DNA of 64,000 nt from contig OY970235.1 of the NCBI GenBank assembly GCA_963714145.1, forward strand, positions 310,001 through 374,000. The letters are read 5' to 3'. Under the pieces are notes generated by a model that had not been told where the DNA came from, did not search any database, and saw only the letters and a list, made by a program, of their open reading frames with translations. This DNA is from JBBWZH01 sp035544115. GTDB lineage: Bacteria; Actinomycetota; Actinomycetes; Mycobacteriales; CADCTP01. The translations under genes and the position numbers were made by a program. Below, in pieces: positions 24,961 through 33,339 of this stretch. Numbering within the stretch: the stretch's first letter is position 1; every line of letters starts with the position of its first letter.

Positions 24961-26225
24961 GCCGCGTCGTAGCCGAGGAACGCCACCGCCGCGCCGACCG
25001 CGCCGAACCGGCCGACCAGCGGCACGGCCAGCGCCGCCGCCACCACCAGCCCGCAACTGGCCCCGGCCGCCGCCCGCCGCAGCGTCCGGGCGTCGCCGTT
25101 CTCCAGCACGTACGCGGCACCGGCGGTGAGCAGGTAGACCGGCACCCTGGCCGCGAACAGCCCGCCGATCGCGACGATCAGCGGCAGGTGTGGCAGCCGC
25201 GGCAGCGCGCCGGCACCGATCAGCGCGGCCACCCCGCCGGCGACCAGCGCGTAGCCGGCCAGCAGGGCGAGCGCGCCGGCCGCCAGCCGGCTGGCCCGGC
25301 GCCGGACCGCCCCGGCCGCGCCTCCCTGGGCCAGCGACAGCCGCGGCTGGTAGACCCGCATCAGGTAGCTGGTCCCGGCGGCCATGATCTGCCAGCCGGA
25401 GTACGCCAGGTACAGTTCCGCGCTCTCCGCGTGCCGGGACGAGCCGGCCAGCACCGCGAACGCCACGCTCACCGCGCCGGCGATGGTCACCTCGTAGCCG
25501 GTCATCATCACCGCGGTGCCGCCGGTCAGCCGCAGCATCCGCCGCCCGGCCGCCACCCCGGTCGCCCGGCCCGGGCGCAGTGCCGGGCGGAGCGCGGCGA
25601 CCAGGGCCAGGTCGAAGACCAGCGTGATCGCGGTGAGGGCGAGCGTGTAGCCGGTCGGGGTGAGGCCGAGCGGGCCGGCCAGCAGCGCCAGCGCGAGCAT
25701 GGCGGTGACCAGCGCGAGGTAGTTGCCCGGATCGCGGCCGGGGTGGCCGACCGCCCGCTGCAGGGCGACCAGCACCACGTTCGCACCCAGCACAGTGGAC
25801 AGCGCGGCGACCGCCACCAGCAGCCCGGTGACATGCGGCAGCCCGGCCACCCCGGCCAGCGCGAGCAGGCCGACCAGCAGCGGCGGCAGCCCGACGGTGA
25901 GCAGCACCACCGCGCGGACCAGGTACGGCCGGGCCCGCCGGGCCCGCGGCACCAGCTTCAGCGCGGCCTTCTCCAACCCGGCGCAGAGGCCGGTGCCCAG
26001 CAGCGTGGCGATGCCGGTCGCGGTGGCGTAGTCGGCGAACCGGTCCCGGCCCCAGGTCAGCAGCAGGATGACGTTGGCGCCGGTCCAGCCGAGCCGCCAG
26101 CAGACCCGGCCGGTGATCAGGGCGAGCAGCGTCGCCGGCCCGACCCGGACGCCGGGCGGGCTGCCGCCCCGGTCGCCGGCCGGCCCGGTGCCCACCAGGG
26201 GTGCGCCGCCGGCCAGCATGTTCAT
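24846..26225 (-). CDS. Polysaccharide-type flippase (MOP/Wzx-like) integral membrane protein
   Basis: A 459-residue protein with about 12-14 hydrophobic helices, the organisation of MATE/MOP-superfamily flippases (Wzx, MurJ-like). It begins after a short leader with LLALITGRVCWRLGWTGANVILLLTWG, and LVPRARRARPYLVRA, YLAYSGWQIMAAGTSYLMRVYQPRLS and GAVGAAVAFLGYDAAQSAVLL are typical loop and helix elements. ATG 26225 is preceded by TACGGT 10 nt upstream. The last 38 codons overlap the convergent GT2 gene tail-to-tail. It diverges from an ATP-grasp gene cluster and may export a lipid-linked product made there. Family by topology; substrate unknown. Confidence 0.8.
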   Translation of the reverse strand: MNMLAGGAPLVGTGPAGDRGGSPPGVRVGPATLLALITGRVCWRLGWTGANVILLLTWGRDRFADYATATGIATLLGTGLCAGLEKAALKLVPRARRARPYLVRAVVLLTVGLPPLLVGLLALAGVAGLPHVTGLLVAVAALSTVLGANVVLVALQRAVGHPGRDPGNYLALVTAMLALALLAGPLGLTPTGYTLALTAITLVFDLALVAALRPALRPGRATGVAAGRRMLRLTGGTAVMMTGYEVTIAGAVSVAFAVLAGSSRHAESAELYLAYSGWQIMAAGTSYLMRVYQPRLSLAQGGAAGAVRRRASRLAAGALALLAGYALVAGGVAALIGAGALPRLPHLPLIVAIGGLFAARVPVYLLTAGAAYVLENGDARTLRRAAAGASCGLVVAAALAVPLVGRFGAVGAAVAFLGYDAAQSAVLLAARAGGTRGRSGGGAYRSSSGRIGRLLSRIR

Positions 26226-26389
26226 GCCCGCAGACACCGTAGGCGACCCTTCCCGGACGGCTGAATGGCTCTTGACTGGTCGGAGCAGCTTTGAGCAGTC
26301 TGTGGCACGGGCGGCGGAATAGTGGATATCTCTGGTCACCGCCTGTCGTTTGTCACCTGGCCGGCACGAACGGCGGAAGCGGTGATCGC

Positions 26390-27640
26390 ATGTCGAGGCA
26401 TGCCGAGGCTGGCGACCTGCGGGGGTACACCCTGCTGGTCCTCGGCGCCGGCCCGGACCAGTTACCCACGCTGCGGGAGGCGCGCCGGCTCGGCTGCACG
26501 CTGATCGCCGCCGACCAGCGGGCGGACGCGCCGGGCGCGGCGCTGGTCGACCGGTTCCTGCCGATCTCCACCCGGGACCCGCTGGCGATCGCCGCGGCCA
26601 TCGGCCCCGGCCCGGTGCACGGGGTGATCGCCCCGGCCGGGGACATCGCGCAGCCGGCGCTGAACCTGCTCGCCGACCGGTACGACACCCCGTGGCGGCT
26701 GTCCGAGAAGGCGCTGCGCGCCTCGGTGGACAAAGGCAGCTTCCGCGCGGCGGTGGAAGCGCTGTCATACCCGCGCTGTGGCTTCACTCAGGGCACCTCG
26801 GTGCGCGAGCTGAGCCGGGCGGCGGCCCACCTGCGCTGGCCGGTGGTGGTCAAGCCGGCCGACTCCTCCGGCGGCAAGGGCGTGATGGCGGTCAGCGACC
26901 CGGCGCGGCTGGCCGCGGCGGTGCGCCAGGCCCGGCCGTTCTCACCCGGCGGCGAGGTGATCGTGGAGGAACTGGTCGCCGGCCGGCACCTGTCCGCCGA
27001 GTGCTTCCTGCGCGACGGCAAGGTCGCGTTCCTCGCGCTCAGCGAGAAGGGCCACACCGGCCCGCCGCACTTCCTGACCATCTCGCACTGCGTGCCGGCG
27101 CCGGTCGGGCCGGGCGTGCACGCGGCCGCGGTGGCGCTGGTGGAGGGCGTCTGCGCGGCGGTGAAGCACGAGTCCGGCCCGGCCAACTTCGATCTGGTGC
27201 TGCACCCGTCCGGGGATCTCTACCCGATCGAGATGGGCGCCCGGATGGGCGGCAGCGGCCTCGCCGACCTGCTCGCCGCGGCGTTCGGGGTGGACCTGGT
27301 GGCCGCCGCGATCCGGCTCGCGCTCGGCGTGCCCGGGCCGCCGCCGGCGGCGCGGTTCCACCGGGTCGCGATGCTGCACATCCTCGGCGTGCCCCGGGCC
27401 GGCACGCTGACCGGGGTACGCGGGCTGCCGGCGGCCCGGGCGGTGCCGGGCACCGAGCACGTCGAGGTGTTCCCGCCGGTCGGCTCGTACGTGGCGCCGT
27501 ACACCACCGCCTCGCACAAGGTCGCCGTGCTGGTGGTGGCCGGCGCCGAGCACGACACCGTGCTGGCGGCCGCCGCGGCGGCCCGTGACAGGCTGCGGTT
27601 CGACATCGACGGAATCTCTTCGAGCGGAGCGTTCGGATGA
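26390..27640 (+). CDS. ATP-grasp carboxylate-amine ligase
   Basis: A 416-residue ATP-grasp enzyme. The N-terminal Rossmann-like domain begins LLVLGAGPDQLPTLREARRLGCTLIAADQ, like PurK/PurT/carbamoyl-phosphate synthetase relatives. The ATP-grasp body has WPVVVKPADSSGGKGVMAV, VIVEELVAGRHLSAECF, and the Mg/ATP site DLVLHPSGDLYPIEMGARMGGSGL; the C-terminal domain is BL00-like. It should couple a carboxylate to an amine or thiol through an acyl-phosphate. Its stop overlaps the following membrane-protein gene (ATGA), and an adenylate-forming enzyme is third. Neither a purine nor an arginine context is present, so a conjugate (peptide or amide) product is likely. Confidence 0.87.
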   Translation: MSRHAEAGDLRGYTLLVLGAGPDQLPTLREARRLGCTLIAADQRADAPGAALVDRFLPISTRDPLAIAAAIGPGPVHGVIAPAGDIAQPALNLLADRYDTPWRLSEKALRASVDKGSFRAAVEALSYPRCGFTQGTSVRELSRAAAHLRWPVVVKPADSSGGKGVMAVSDPARLAAAVRQARPFSPGGEVIVEELVAGRHLSAECFLRDGKVAFLALSEKGHTGPPHFLTISHCVPAPVGPGVHAAAVALVEGVCAAVKHESGPANFDLVLHPSGDLYPIEMGARMGGSGLADLLAAAFGVDLVAAAIRLALGVPGPPPAARFHRVAMLHILGVPRAGTLTGVRGLPAARAVPGTEHVEVFPPVGSYVAPYTTASHKVAVLVVAGAEHDTVLAAAAAARDRLRFDIDGISSSGAFG

Positions 27641-28365
27641 CCCTGCGTCGGCACCTGCCGTTCGGCATCTTCGTCGGGCTGGCCGCCGCCGCCGGTGCGG
27701 TGGTCTGGTTCGGCCTGCCGCACGACCGCGAGGTCAAGGCGTTGTGGATCCTGCTGGTGAAGCTGCTGCCGTTCATCTTCGCGACCGAGGCGGTGGCCCG
27801 GCTGGAGCTGTCCGCGGCGGCCCGCCGGCGGCTCGCGCTGGCCGCGGTGCCGGTCAGCTTCATCGTCTACTTCTGCTTCTTCGTACCGAAGATCTTCTTC
27901 TACTCGGACGACGGCGCGACGCTCTACTACTACGTGCTGACCCTCACCCCGTTCATCATCCTGTCGCTGGTGCTGGCGTTCCGGCTCGGCGGCGGCTCGG
28001 CCGGGACCGTCCGCCGGCTCGGCTACGCGATGCTGCTGCTGATGCTGTCCGGGCTGGAGGATCTGGCCTTCCTCACCACCAACCCGCAGACCGATCCGAA
28101 GTGGACACCCATCCCCGAGGTCTGGACCTGGGCCTCGCACATGACCGTCTTCCTCGGCCACCCGCCCACCAAGCACCAGGCGTACGCGTTCATCGCGGTG
28201 CATGTGGTCCTCGCGCTGCTGGTGCTGTTGCTGCCGGCCAGCGCCGTCCGATCCACAGTGGACCGGTTCCGCCGCCGGCCCGGCCCGGCCGGTGGCCCGG
28301 CCGCTGATCCGTCCACTGTGGATGGACGGGAGCCGGTGCCGACCGAGGCGACGTCCGGCGGCTGA
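27637..28365 (+). CDS. Membrane protein of unknown function in the ATP-grasp cluster
   Basis: A 242-residue protein with about five hydrophobic helices (about 8-26, 38-55, 68-88, 98-115, 188-205). A long loop between helices 4 and 5 carries EDLAFLTTNPQTDPKWTPIPEVWTWASHMTVFLGHPPTKHQAYAF, with Glu/Asp, Trp and three His that could bind metal or substrate. The C-terminal 35 residues are Pro-rich and cytosolic. The ATG overlaps the ATP-grasp stop by 4 bp, and the CapK-like gene follows after 5 nt, so all three form one tight operon. I do not recognise the family. Confidence 0.72.
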   Translation: MTLRRHLPFGIFVGLAAAAGAVVWFGLPHDREVKALWILLVKLLPFIFATEAVARLELSAAARRRLALAAVPVSFIVYFCFFVPKIFFYSDDGATLYYYVLTLTPFIILSLVLAFRLGGGSAGTVRRLGYAMLLLMLSGLEDLAFLTTNPQTDPKWTPIPEVWTWASHMTVFLGHPPTKHQAYAFIAVHVVLALLVLLLPASAVRSTVDRFRRRPGPAGGPAADPSTVDGREPVPTEATSGG

Positions 28366-28370
28366 TCGGG

Positions 28371-29789
28371 ATGTTGCTGCGCGAGGCGGTCGGGGTGCCG
28401 GTGGCGATCGCCCGGCAGTACCTGCCGCGCCGGCTGCTGCGGCGCCGCCAGCTGCGCGGGCTGGCCGCCCAGCTGGCGTACTGCCGGCAACGCGTCCCGG
28501 CCTACCGGGACGACCCGCGGTACGCCGTCCGTCCACTTGCGACATTGGCGGACCTGGCCGGGCTGCCGCTGCTGACCAAAGCGGAACTGCGCGCCCGGCC
28601 GGCCGGCTACTTCGCCGCCGGGCTGGACCAGGCCCGGTGCGTGGAGTTCTCCACCAGCGGCACCACCGGGCAGCGGCTGCGGGTGCTGCACGACCCGGTC
28701 AGCCACGACTACCACAGCGCCGCGCTGGTCCGCCGGTTCCTGGCCACCGGCCGCTACCTGCCCACGTACCGGCTGTCGCACCTGCGCTTCTACACCCCGC
28801 CGAAGCGGATGTTCGAGCGGTTCGGGCTGTTCCGCCGGCACGTGATCCTGACCAGCCAGCCGATGGCGGAGATCGTCGCGGCGCTGCTGGCGAACCGGCC
28901 GCGGGTGATCGTGGGCTACCCGGTGCACCTGCGCGAGCTGATCCGGGCGCTGACCCCGGCGCAGCTGGCGGCGCTGCGGGGGCGGCTGCGGTTCGTGATG
29001 ACCGAGTCGGAACTGCTGGTGCCGGAGCACCGGGCCGCGATCAGCGCCGCCTTCGGCGTGCCGGTCTTCGACGAGTACTCCGCGTACGAGGTGCTGAACG
29101 TCTACTACGAGTGTGGCCGCGGCGGCCGGCACATCTCCGAGGACCGGGTCTACGTCGAGATCGTGGACCCGGCCGGCCGGCCGGTGCCCGACGGCGTCGA
29201 GGGCACCGTGGTGGTGACCGCATTCGGCCAGCGGGCGATGCCGCTGATCCGGTACGTGCTCGGCGACACCGGCCTGATCGAGCCCGGCCGCTGCCGGTGC
29301 GGCCGGCAGTTCCGGACCATGCGGCTGACCCACGGCCGGCAGAACGACGTGGTGCGGCTGCCCGGCGGCGGCGCGCTCTACGCCGACAGCTTCCTCGGGC
29401 TGGCCATGCACCACCCCGGTGTCGCCGAGTGCTTCGTCCGCCAGGACGCCGCCGGGCACCTGCGGGTGTACGTTGTCCCGGCGCCCAGCGTCCCGACGGC
29501 AAGCGATCCGGCGGCAAGCGATCCGGCGCCGGGCGAGCCGGCCGGCGGAGCGGGCCGGCCCGCTCCGCCGGCGGGCGTCCCGGCGCTGGCCGTCCCGGCG
29601 GGCGTCCCGGCGGCGGCGGTGCTGGCCAGCGTCCGGGCCCGGCTGGTCGAGCTGGCCGGCCGGGAGTTCCCGCTGACCGTGCTGGCCGCCGACCGGGTAC
29701 CGCTGACCGCCGGTGGCAAGGGCCGGTTCATCGTGTCGGAGTACCAGCCGACCGGGCCCGAACCGGTCGCCGGTGATGTCGCCCGGTGA
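28371..29789 (+). CDS. Adenylate-forming ligase (CapK/phenylacetate-CoA ligase-like)
   Basis: A 472-residue member of the PaaK/CapK branch of the ANL superfamily. The nucleotide loop is STSGTTGQR (about residues 93-101); GYPVHLREL, RFVMTESELL and DEYSAYEVLNVYYEC (with the acidic adenine-pocket region) follow, then the hinge region YVLGDTGLIEPGRCRCGRQFRTM. A Pro/Ala-rich insert (about 372-410) interrupts the C-terminal lid, after which ADRVPLTAGGKGRFI keeps a typical GGK motif. It should activate a carboxylate as acyl-AMP. CapK homologues occur in capsule loci with no proven role. It ends a three-gene operon with an ATP-grasp ligase and a membrane protein, so acyl or aryl amide formation is plausible. 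Confidence 0.85.
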   Translation: MLLREAVGVPVAIARQYLPRRLLRRRQLRGLAAQLAYCRQRVPAYRDDPRYAVRPLATLADLAGLPLLTKAELRARPAGYFAAGLDQARCVEFSTSGTTGQRLRVLHDPVSHDYHSAALVRRFLATGRYLPTYRLSHLRFYTPPKRMFERFGLFRRHVILTSQPMAEIVAALLANRPRVIVGYPVHLRELIRALTPAQLAALRGRLRFVMTESELLVPEHRAAISAAFGVPVFDEYSAYEVLNVYYECGRGGRHISEDRVYVEIVDPAGRPVPDGVEGTVVVTAFGQRAMPLIRYVLGDTGLIEPGRCRCGRQFRTMRLTHGRQNDVVRLPGGGALYADSFLGLAMHHPGVAECFVRQDAAGHLRVYVVPAPSVPTASDPAASDPAPGEPAGGAGRPAPPAGVPALAVPAGVPAAAVLASVRARLVELAGREFPLTVLAADRVPLTAGGKGRFIVSEYQPTGPEPVAGDVAR

Positions 29790-29814
29790 CCGAACTCACC
29801 GGGGGTGGGTTCCG

Positions 29815-29918
29815 GATGAGCAGCTACTCATCGGTAACATCGTCAGAATGAGGGCGGCGGGGGCTCCCCGTCCGTCCCGGCGGAAGATGACACCGGTATG
29901 TGCTGCCGTTCCAGGAGG
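29815..29918 (+). promoter_or_regulatory. Promoter region and palindrome upstream of the etf operon
   Basis: GATGAG (29815-29820) and CTCATC (29827-29832) are 6-bp inverted arms with a 6-bp spacer, immediately before TAACAT (29835-29840), a fair -10 box. The palindrome sits where it could block the promoter, or it could terminate the upstream operon. AGGAGG at 29913-29918 is the ribosome-binding site of the first etf gene, 11 nt from its ATG. Confidence 0.45.
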
Positions 29919-29929
29919 TCACCCGGCCC

Positions 29930-30709
29930 ATGAACATCGTCGTGCTGGTCAAGCAGGTGCCCGACACCTGGGCCGAGCGCCGGCTCAGTGACAGCGACAA
30001 GACCCTGGACCGTGACTCGGTCGACGCGGTGATCAACGAGATCGACGAGTACGCGGTCGAGGAAGGGCTGCGGCTGAAGGAGGCGCAGGGCGGCACGGTG
30101 ACCGTGCTGACCATGGGCCCGGCCCGCGCCACCGAGACGATCCGCAAGGCGCTGTCGATGGGCGCGGACAGGGCCGTGCACGTCACCGACGACGCCCTCG
30201 CCGGGTCGGACGCGATCCAGACCGCCGAGGCGGTGGCCGCCGCGCTGGGCACCGTGGAGTGGGATCTCGTGATCGCCGGCTCCGAGTCCACCGACGCGCG
30301 GATGTCGGTGCTGGCCGCGCTGCTGTCCGAGAAGCTCGGCGTGCCGCAGCTGTCCGGGGCGCGCAAGGTGACCGTCGAGGGCGGCACGGTCACCATCGAG
30401 CGGCAGCGCGAAGACGGCTACGACCGGGTCCAAGGCGACATGCCGGCCGTGGTGAGCGTGGTGGAGAAGATCAACGAGCCGCGGTACCCCTCGTTCAAGG
30501 GCATCATGGCGGCCAAGTCGAAGCCGGTGACCACGCTGACCGTGGCCGACCTCGGGCTCGACCCGGCCACCGTGGGGCTGGCCAACGCCGGCAGCGAGGT
30601 CGTCGACTTCTCGCTCCGGCCGCCGCGGCAGGCCGGCCAGATCGTCAAGGACGAGGGCGACGGCGGCACCAAGCTGGCCGAGTTCCTCGCGGCCCAGAAG
30701 TTCGTCTGA
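29930..30709 (+). CDS. etfB: Electron transfer flavoprotein beta subunit
   Basis: A 259-residue ETF beta (FixA) protein. MNIVVLVKQVPDTWAERRL is the usual start, followed by INEIDEYAVEEGLRLKE, TMGPARATETIRKALSMGADRAVHV, VIAGSESTDARMSVLAALLSEKLG and the signature QREDGYDRVQGDMPAVVSVVEKINEPRYPSFKGIMAAKSKP. With EtfA it forms a heterodimer carrying FAD and AMP that passes electrons from acyl-CoA and other dehydrogenases to ETF-quinone oxidoreductase. AGGAGG lies 11 nt upstream. It is first in a two-gene operon; the order fixA-fixB is the same as in M. tuberculosis Rv3029c-Rv3028c. Confidence 0.96.
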   Translation: MNIVVLVKQVPDTWAERRLSDSDKTLDRDSVDAVINEIDEYAVEEGLRLKEAQGGTVTVLTMGPARATETIRKALSMGADRAVHVTDDALAGSDAIQTAEAVAAALGTVEWDLVIAGSESTDARMSVLAALLSEKLGVPQLSGARKVTVEGGTVTIERQREDGYDRVQGDMPAVVSVVEKINEPRYPSFKGIMAAKSKPVTTLTVADLGLDPATVGLANAGSEVVDFSLRPPRQAGQIVKDEGDGGTKLAEFLAAQKFV

Positions 30710-30734
30710 GCGGGATCCGGAAGGAACGCTGATC

Positions 30735-31694
30735 ATGGCTTCAGTACTGGTTCTGGTCGAGCACGCCAACGGCGCGCCGCGGAAGGTCACGCTCGAACTG
30801 CTGACCGCGGCGCGCGAGCTGGGTGAGCCGGCCGCGGTGGTGGTCGGCGCGCCCGGCACCGCCACCGCGCTGGCCGACAAGCTCGGTGAGTACGGCGCGG
30901 TCACCGTGTACGGCGCCGAGTCCGACGACGTGGACGGGTTCCTGGTGGCGCCGAAGGCGGAGGTGCTGGCCGCGCTGATCGGCTCCGTGTCGCCCGCGGC
31001 GGTGCTGATCGCGTCCACCCCGGAGGGCAAGGAGGTCGCCGCCCGGGTCGCCATGCGCACCGGCAGCGGGCTGCTTACCGACGCGGTCGGGGTCGACGCC
31101 GACGGCATCGCCACCCAGAACATCTTCGGTGGCGCGGTGATCGTCCGGTCCCGGGTGCGCCGCGGTACCCCGGTCATCGCGCTGCGGCCGAACTCGGTCG
31201 CCGCCTCGCCGGCGCCGGCGTCCCCGTCCATCGAGGCGGTCCCGGTGGAGCTGTCGGATGCGGCCCGGGGGGCGAAGGTGCTGGAGCGGGTCGTGGAGGC
31301 CAAGGGCAGCCGCCCGGCGCTGACCGACGCCTCGATCGTCATCTCCGGCGGCCGCGGCCTCGGCGGCGCCGACAACTTCGCCCTGGTCGAGAAGCTCGCC
31401 GACACCCTCGGTGGCGCCGTCGGCGCCTCCCGCGCCGCCACCGACGCCGGCTGGTACCCGCACCAGAACCAGGTCGGCCAGACCGGCGTCACCGTCTCGC
31501 CCCAGCTCTACATCGCCGTCGGCATCTCCGGCGCCATCCAGCACCGCGCCGGCATGCAGACCTCGAAGACGATCGTCGCGGTCAACAAGGACCCCGAAGC
31601 CCCCATCTTCGAACTCGCCGACTTCGGCGTCGTGGGCGACCTCTTCAACGTCGTCCCCCAGCTCACCGAAGACCTCACCAACCGCAAGGGCTGA
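30735..31694 (+). CDS. etfA: Electron transfer flavoprotein alpha subunit
   Basis: A 319-residue ETF alpha (FixB). The N-terminal domain (SVLVLVEHANGAPRKVTLELL) is followed by the C-terminal FAD domain, with ISGGRGLGGADNFALVEKLADTLGGAVGASRAATDAGWYPHQNQVGQTGVTVSPQLYIAVGISGAIQHRAGMQTSKTIVAVNKDPEAPIFELADFGVVGD, the FAD-binding signature almost in full. It binds FAD and docks with EtfB. The start follows GGAAGGAA by a few bases, 25 bp after etfB. Two proline-rich loops (ASPAPASPS) are minor. A 17-bp-arm inverted repeat just downstream probably terminates the operon. Confidence 0.96.
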   Translation: MASVLVLVEHANGAPRKVTLELLTAARELGEPAAVVVGAPGTATALADKLGEYGAVTVYGAESDDVDGFLVAPKAEVLAALIGSVSPAAVLIASTPEGKEVAARVAMRTGSGLLTDAVGVDADGIATQNIFGGAVIVRSRVRRGTPVIALRPNSVAASPAPASPSIEAVPVELSDAARGAKVLERVVEAKGSRPALTDASIVISGGRGLGGADNFALVEKLADTLGGAVGASRAATDAGWYPHQNQVGQTGVTVSPQLYIAVGISGAIQHRAGMQTSKTIVAVNKDPEAPIFELADFGVVGDLFNVVPQLTEDLTNRKG

Positions 31695-31710
31695 CCCCAT
31701 ACCTCATTCT

Positions 31711-31753
31711 GGGATGTAGTTTCGCGTTCCCCTTCTACGTGAAACTACATCCC
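31711..31753. promoter_or_regulatory. Large inverted repeat: etf terminator and/or AbiE operator
   Basis: GGGATGTAGTTTCGCGT (31711-31727) and ACGTGAAACTACATCCC (31737-31753) are 17-bp arms with a single mismatch (31724/31740) and a 9-nt loop, followed by GGTTTGATTTT. It looks like an intrinsic terminator for etfBA. The right arm also covers the -35 region of the AbiEi-like gene, whose -10 is TACGAT at 31769-31774. AbiEi proteins are known to repress their own promoters by binding inverted repeats, so it may also be the operator. Confidence 0.7.
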
Positions 31754-31781
31754 GGTTTGATTTTCACGTACGATCGGGGCC

Positions 31782-32375
31782 GTGCCGACCAGCCCGACCG
31801 TCCTGCGCCGTGCGATCCAGGCCGTCGCCATGCGCCAGGCCGGCTACTTCACCGCCAGCCAGGCGGTCGCGGCCGGTTACTCGTACCAGTCGCAGAAGCA
31901 CCACGTCGATCACGGCAACTGGCACCGCGTCGACCGCGCCATCTTCCGCCTTCCCGACTGGCCGGACGGTCCGACCGACCAGTACGTCCAATGGTGGCTC
32001 TGGAGCCGCGGCCAGGCCGTCGTCTCGCACGAAACCGCGCTGACGGTGCATGACCTCGGCGACGTCAATCCCGCGCAGGTCCACCTGACCGTCCCGGCCG
32101 GCTTCCGTGCTCGCCACGCTGCGGTCCGGCTGCACCGGGCGACGGTGCCGCCCGGTGACATCGAGGACCGTTCAGGTTTTCCTGTCACCACCGTGGAGCG
32201 CACCCTCTTCGACGTCGCCGCCGGCGATACCAGCCAGGATCAGGTTGATGTCGCCGTCTCCGACGTGCTCACCGAAGGCCTCGCGACCCCGCGCCGGCTC
32301 CGGGCCCGGTCCGACGAGTTCGGTGACCGATCCGCGCTCCGGATCGAACGCGCGCTGGCTGCCGCCGGCCGATGA
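31782..32375 (+). CDS. AbiEi-type antitoxin (transcriptional repressor of an AbiE toxin-antitoxin system)
   Basis: A 197-residue protein. The N-terminal winged-helix matches the AbiEi antitoxin domain: LRRAIQAVAMRQAGYFTASQAVAAGYSYQSQKHHVDHGNWHRVDRAIFRLPD. The C-terminal domain includes VTTVERTLFDVAAGD and RLRARSDEFGDRSALRIERAL. AbiEi antitoxins act as type IV antitoxins and bind inverted repeats in their promoter. GTG 31782 lies exactly 7 nt after TACGAT, a leaderless pattern. The stop overlaps the toxin ATG (ATGA). The 43-bp inverted repeat just upstream is a strong operator candidate. Lower GC than the flanks suggests acquisition by transfer. Confidence 0.85.
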   Translation: MPTSPTVLRRAIQAVAMRQAGYFTASQAVAAGYSYQSQKHHVDHGNWHRVDRAIFRLPDWPDGPTDQYVQWWLWSRGQAVVSHETALTVHDLGDVNPAQVHLTVPAGFRARHAAVRLHRATVPPGDIEDRSGFPVTTVERTLFDVAAGDTSQDQVDVAVSDVLTEGLATPRRLRARSDEFGDRSALRIERALAAAGR

Positions 32376-33274
32376 CCCGATCCCCGCCGGCCCCGGGGCG
32401 CTATCTGACCTCGCAGGCGCTGCGCGCCGCTCTCGACAGCCGGCTCATGAACGAAGTCCGGTCACGCAACATCGACGTCGGGCGGCTGCGCCGCCAGGTC
32501 GCCTTCGAGCGGCTACTGGTGCGCCTCGCCGCCGCCGACGGTTCTGACACCTGGGTGGTGAAGGGCGGCCTCGCACTGGAACTGCGCCTGAGCGCCCAGG
32601 CGCGAGCTACTCGCGACCTCGATCTGGCGACGCTGGAGTCGATGGACGACGGCGCAGCCACCTGGGACCGGCTGGCCGCGGCGGTGACTCGTGACCCGCA
32701 AGCCGACGGATTCGAGTTCACCATCGGTGCGCCGCGGCCGTTGACGGCCGACCGCGGGGGTCGTCCAGGGTGGCGGTTCCCGGTCGACGCTCGGCTGGGT
32801 GGGGCAACCTTCGTGAAGGTACGGATCGAGGTCGTCGCTCGGGCCGACGAGATCGACGGTGGGATCGAGAACCTGACCTTCCGGTCGGTGCTGGCTTTCG
32901 CTGGACTGCCGACCACGATCACAATCCGGGCCGTCGATCTGGCTCAGCACGCCGCCGAGAAGTTACACGCGCTGACTCGCGAGTATGGGGAGCGGCAGAA
33001 CACCCGGGTCAAGGACTTGGTCGATCTCGTCCTGCTGATCGAGCAGGACCTGATCGAATCGGATCGGCTTACCGACCGGCTGCGGGCCGTGTTCGCGGTT
33101 CGCGGCACGCATCCGTTGCCGCTCGAGCTGCCGCAGCTGCCTGCCAGCTGGCAGCGTGATTATGCCGCGCTGGTTGCGGACCTGGACGTCGGAGCGCGTA
33201 CGGCGGATCGGGGGCGGGCGCTCGTCGCTCAACTGTGGGCGGAGTGTGTCGCCGAGGGCGGCTGGGCGGGCTGA
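32372..33274 (+). CDS. AbiEii-type nucleotidyltransferase toxin
   Basis: A 300-residue nucleotidyltransferase of the AbiEii/AbiGii (MenT-related) family. Motif I is VVKGGLALELRL followed by RATRDLDLATLE, with the two Asp of the DxD metal site; the helix AEKLHALTREYGERQNTRVKDLVDLVLLIE supplies the conserved Lys and KDxxDLxxL element. Toxins of this group transfer nucleotides to tRNA or other acceptors and block growth, giving phage abortive infection. It is coupled to the antitoxin by a 4-bp overlap. All key residues seem present, so the toxin is likely active. The module lies between etfBA and a transporter gene, an insertion relative to the mycobacterial order. Confidence 0.87.
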   Translation: MTRSPPAPGRYLTSQALRAALDSRLMNEVRSRNIDVGRLRRQVAFERLLVRLAAADGSDTWVVKGGLALELRLSAQARATRDLDLATLESMDDGAATWDRLAAAVTRDPQADGFEFTIGAPRPLTADRGGRPGWRFPVDARLGGATFVKVRIEVVARADEIDGGIENLTFRSVLAFAGLPTTITIRAVDLAQHAAEKLHALTREYGERQNTRVKDLVDLVLLIEQDLIESDRLTDRLRAVFAVRGTHPLPLELPQLPASWQRDYAALVADLDVGARTADRGRALVAQLWAECVAEGGWAG

Positions 33275-33339
33275 GCTCACGCCGGGCGTAGGACCAAAGT
33301 CGGGGTGGGATTGTCGGGGGGTCGCCGTACGGTGGCCGG

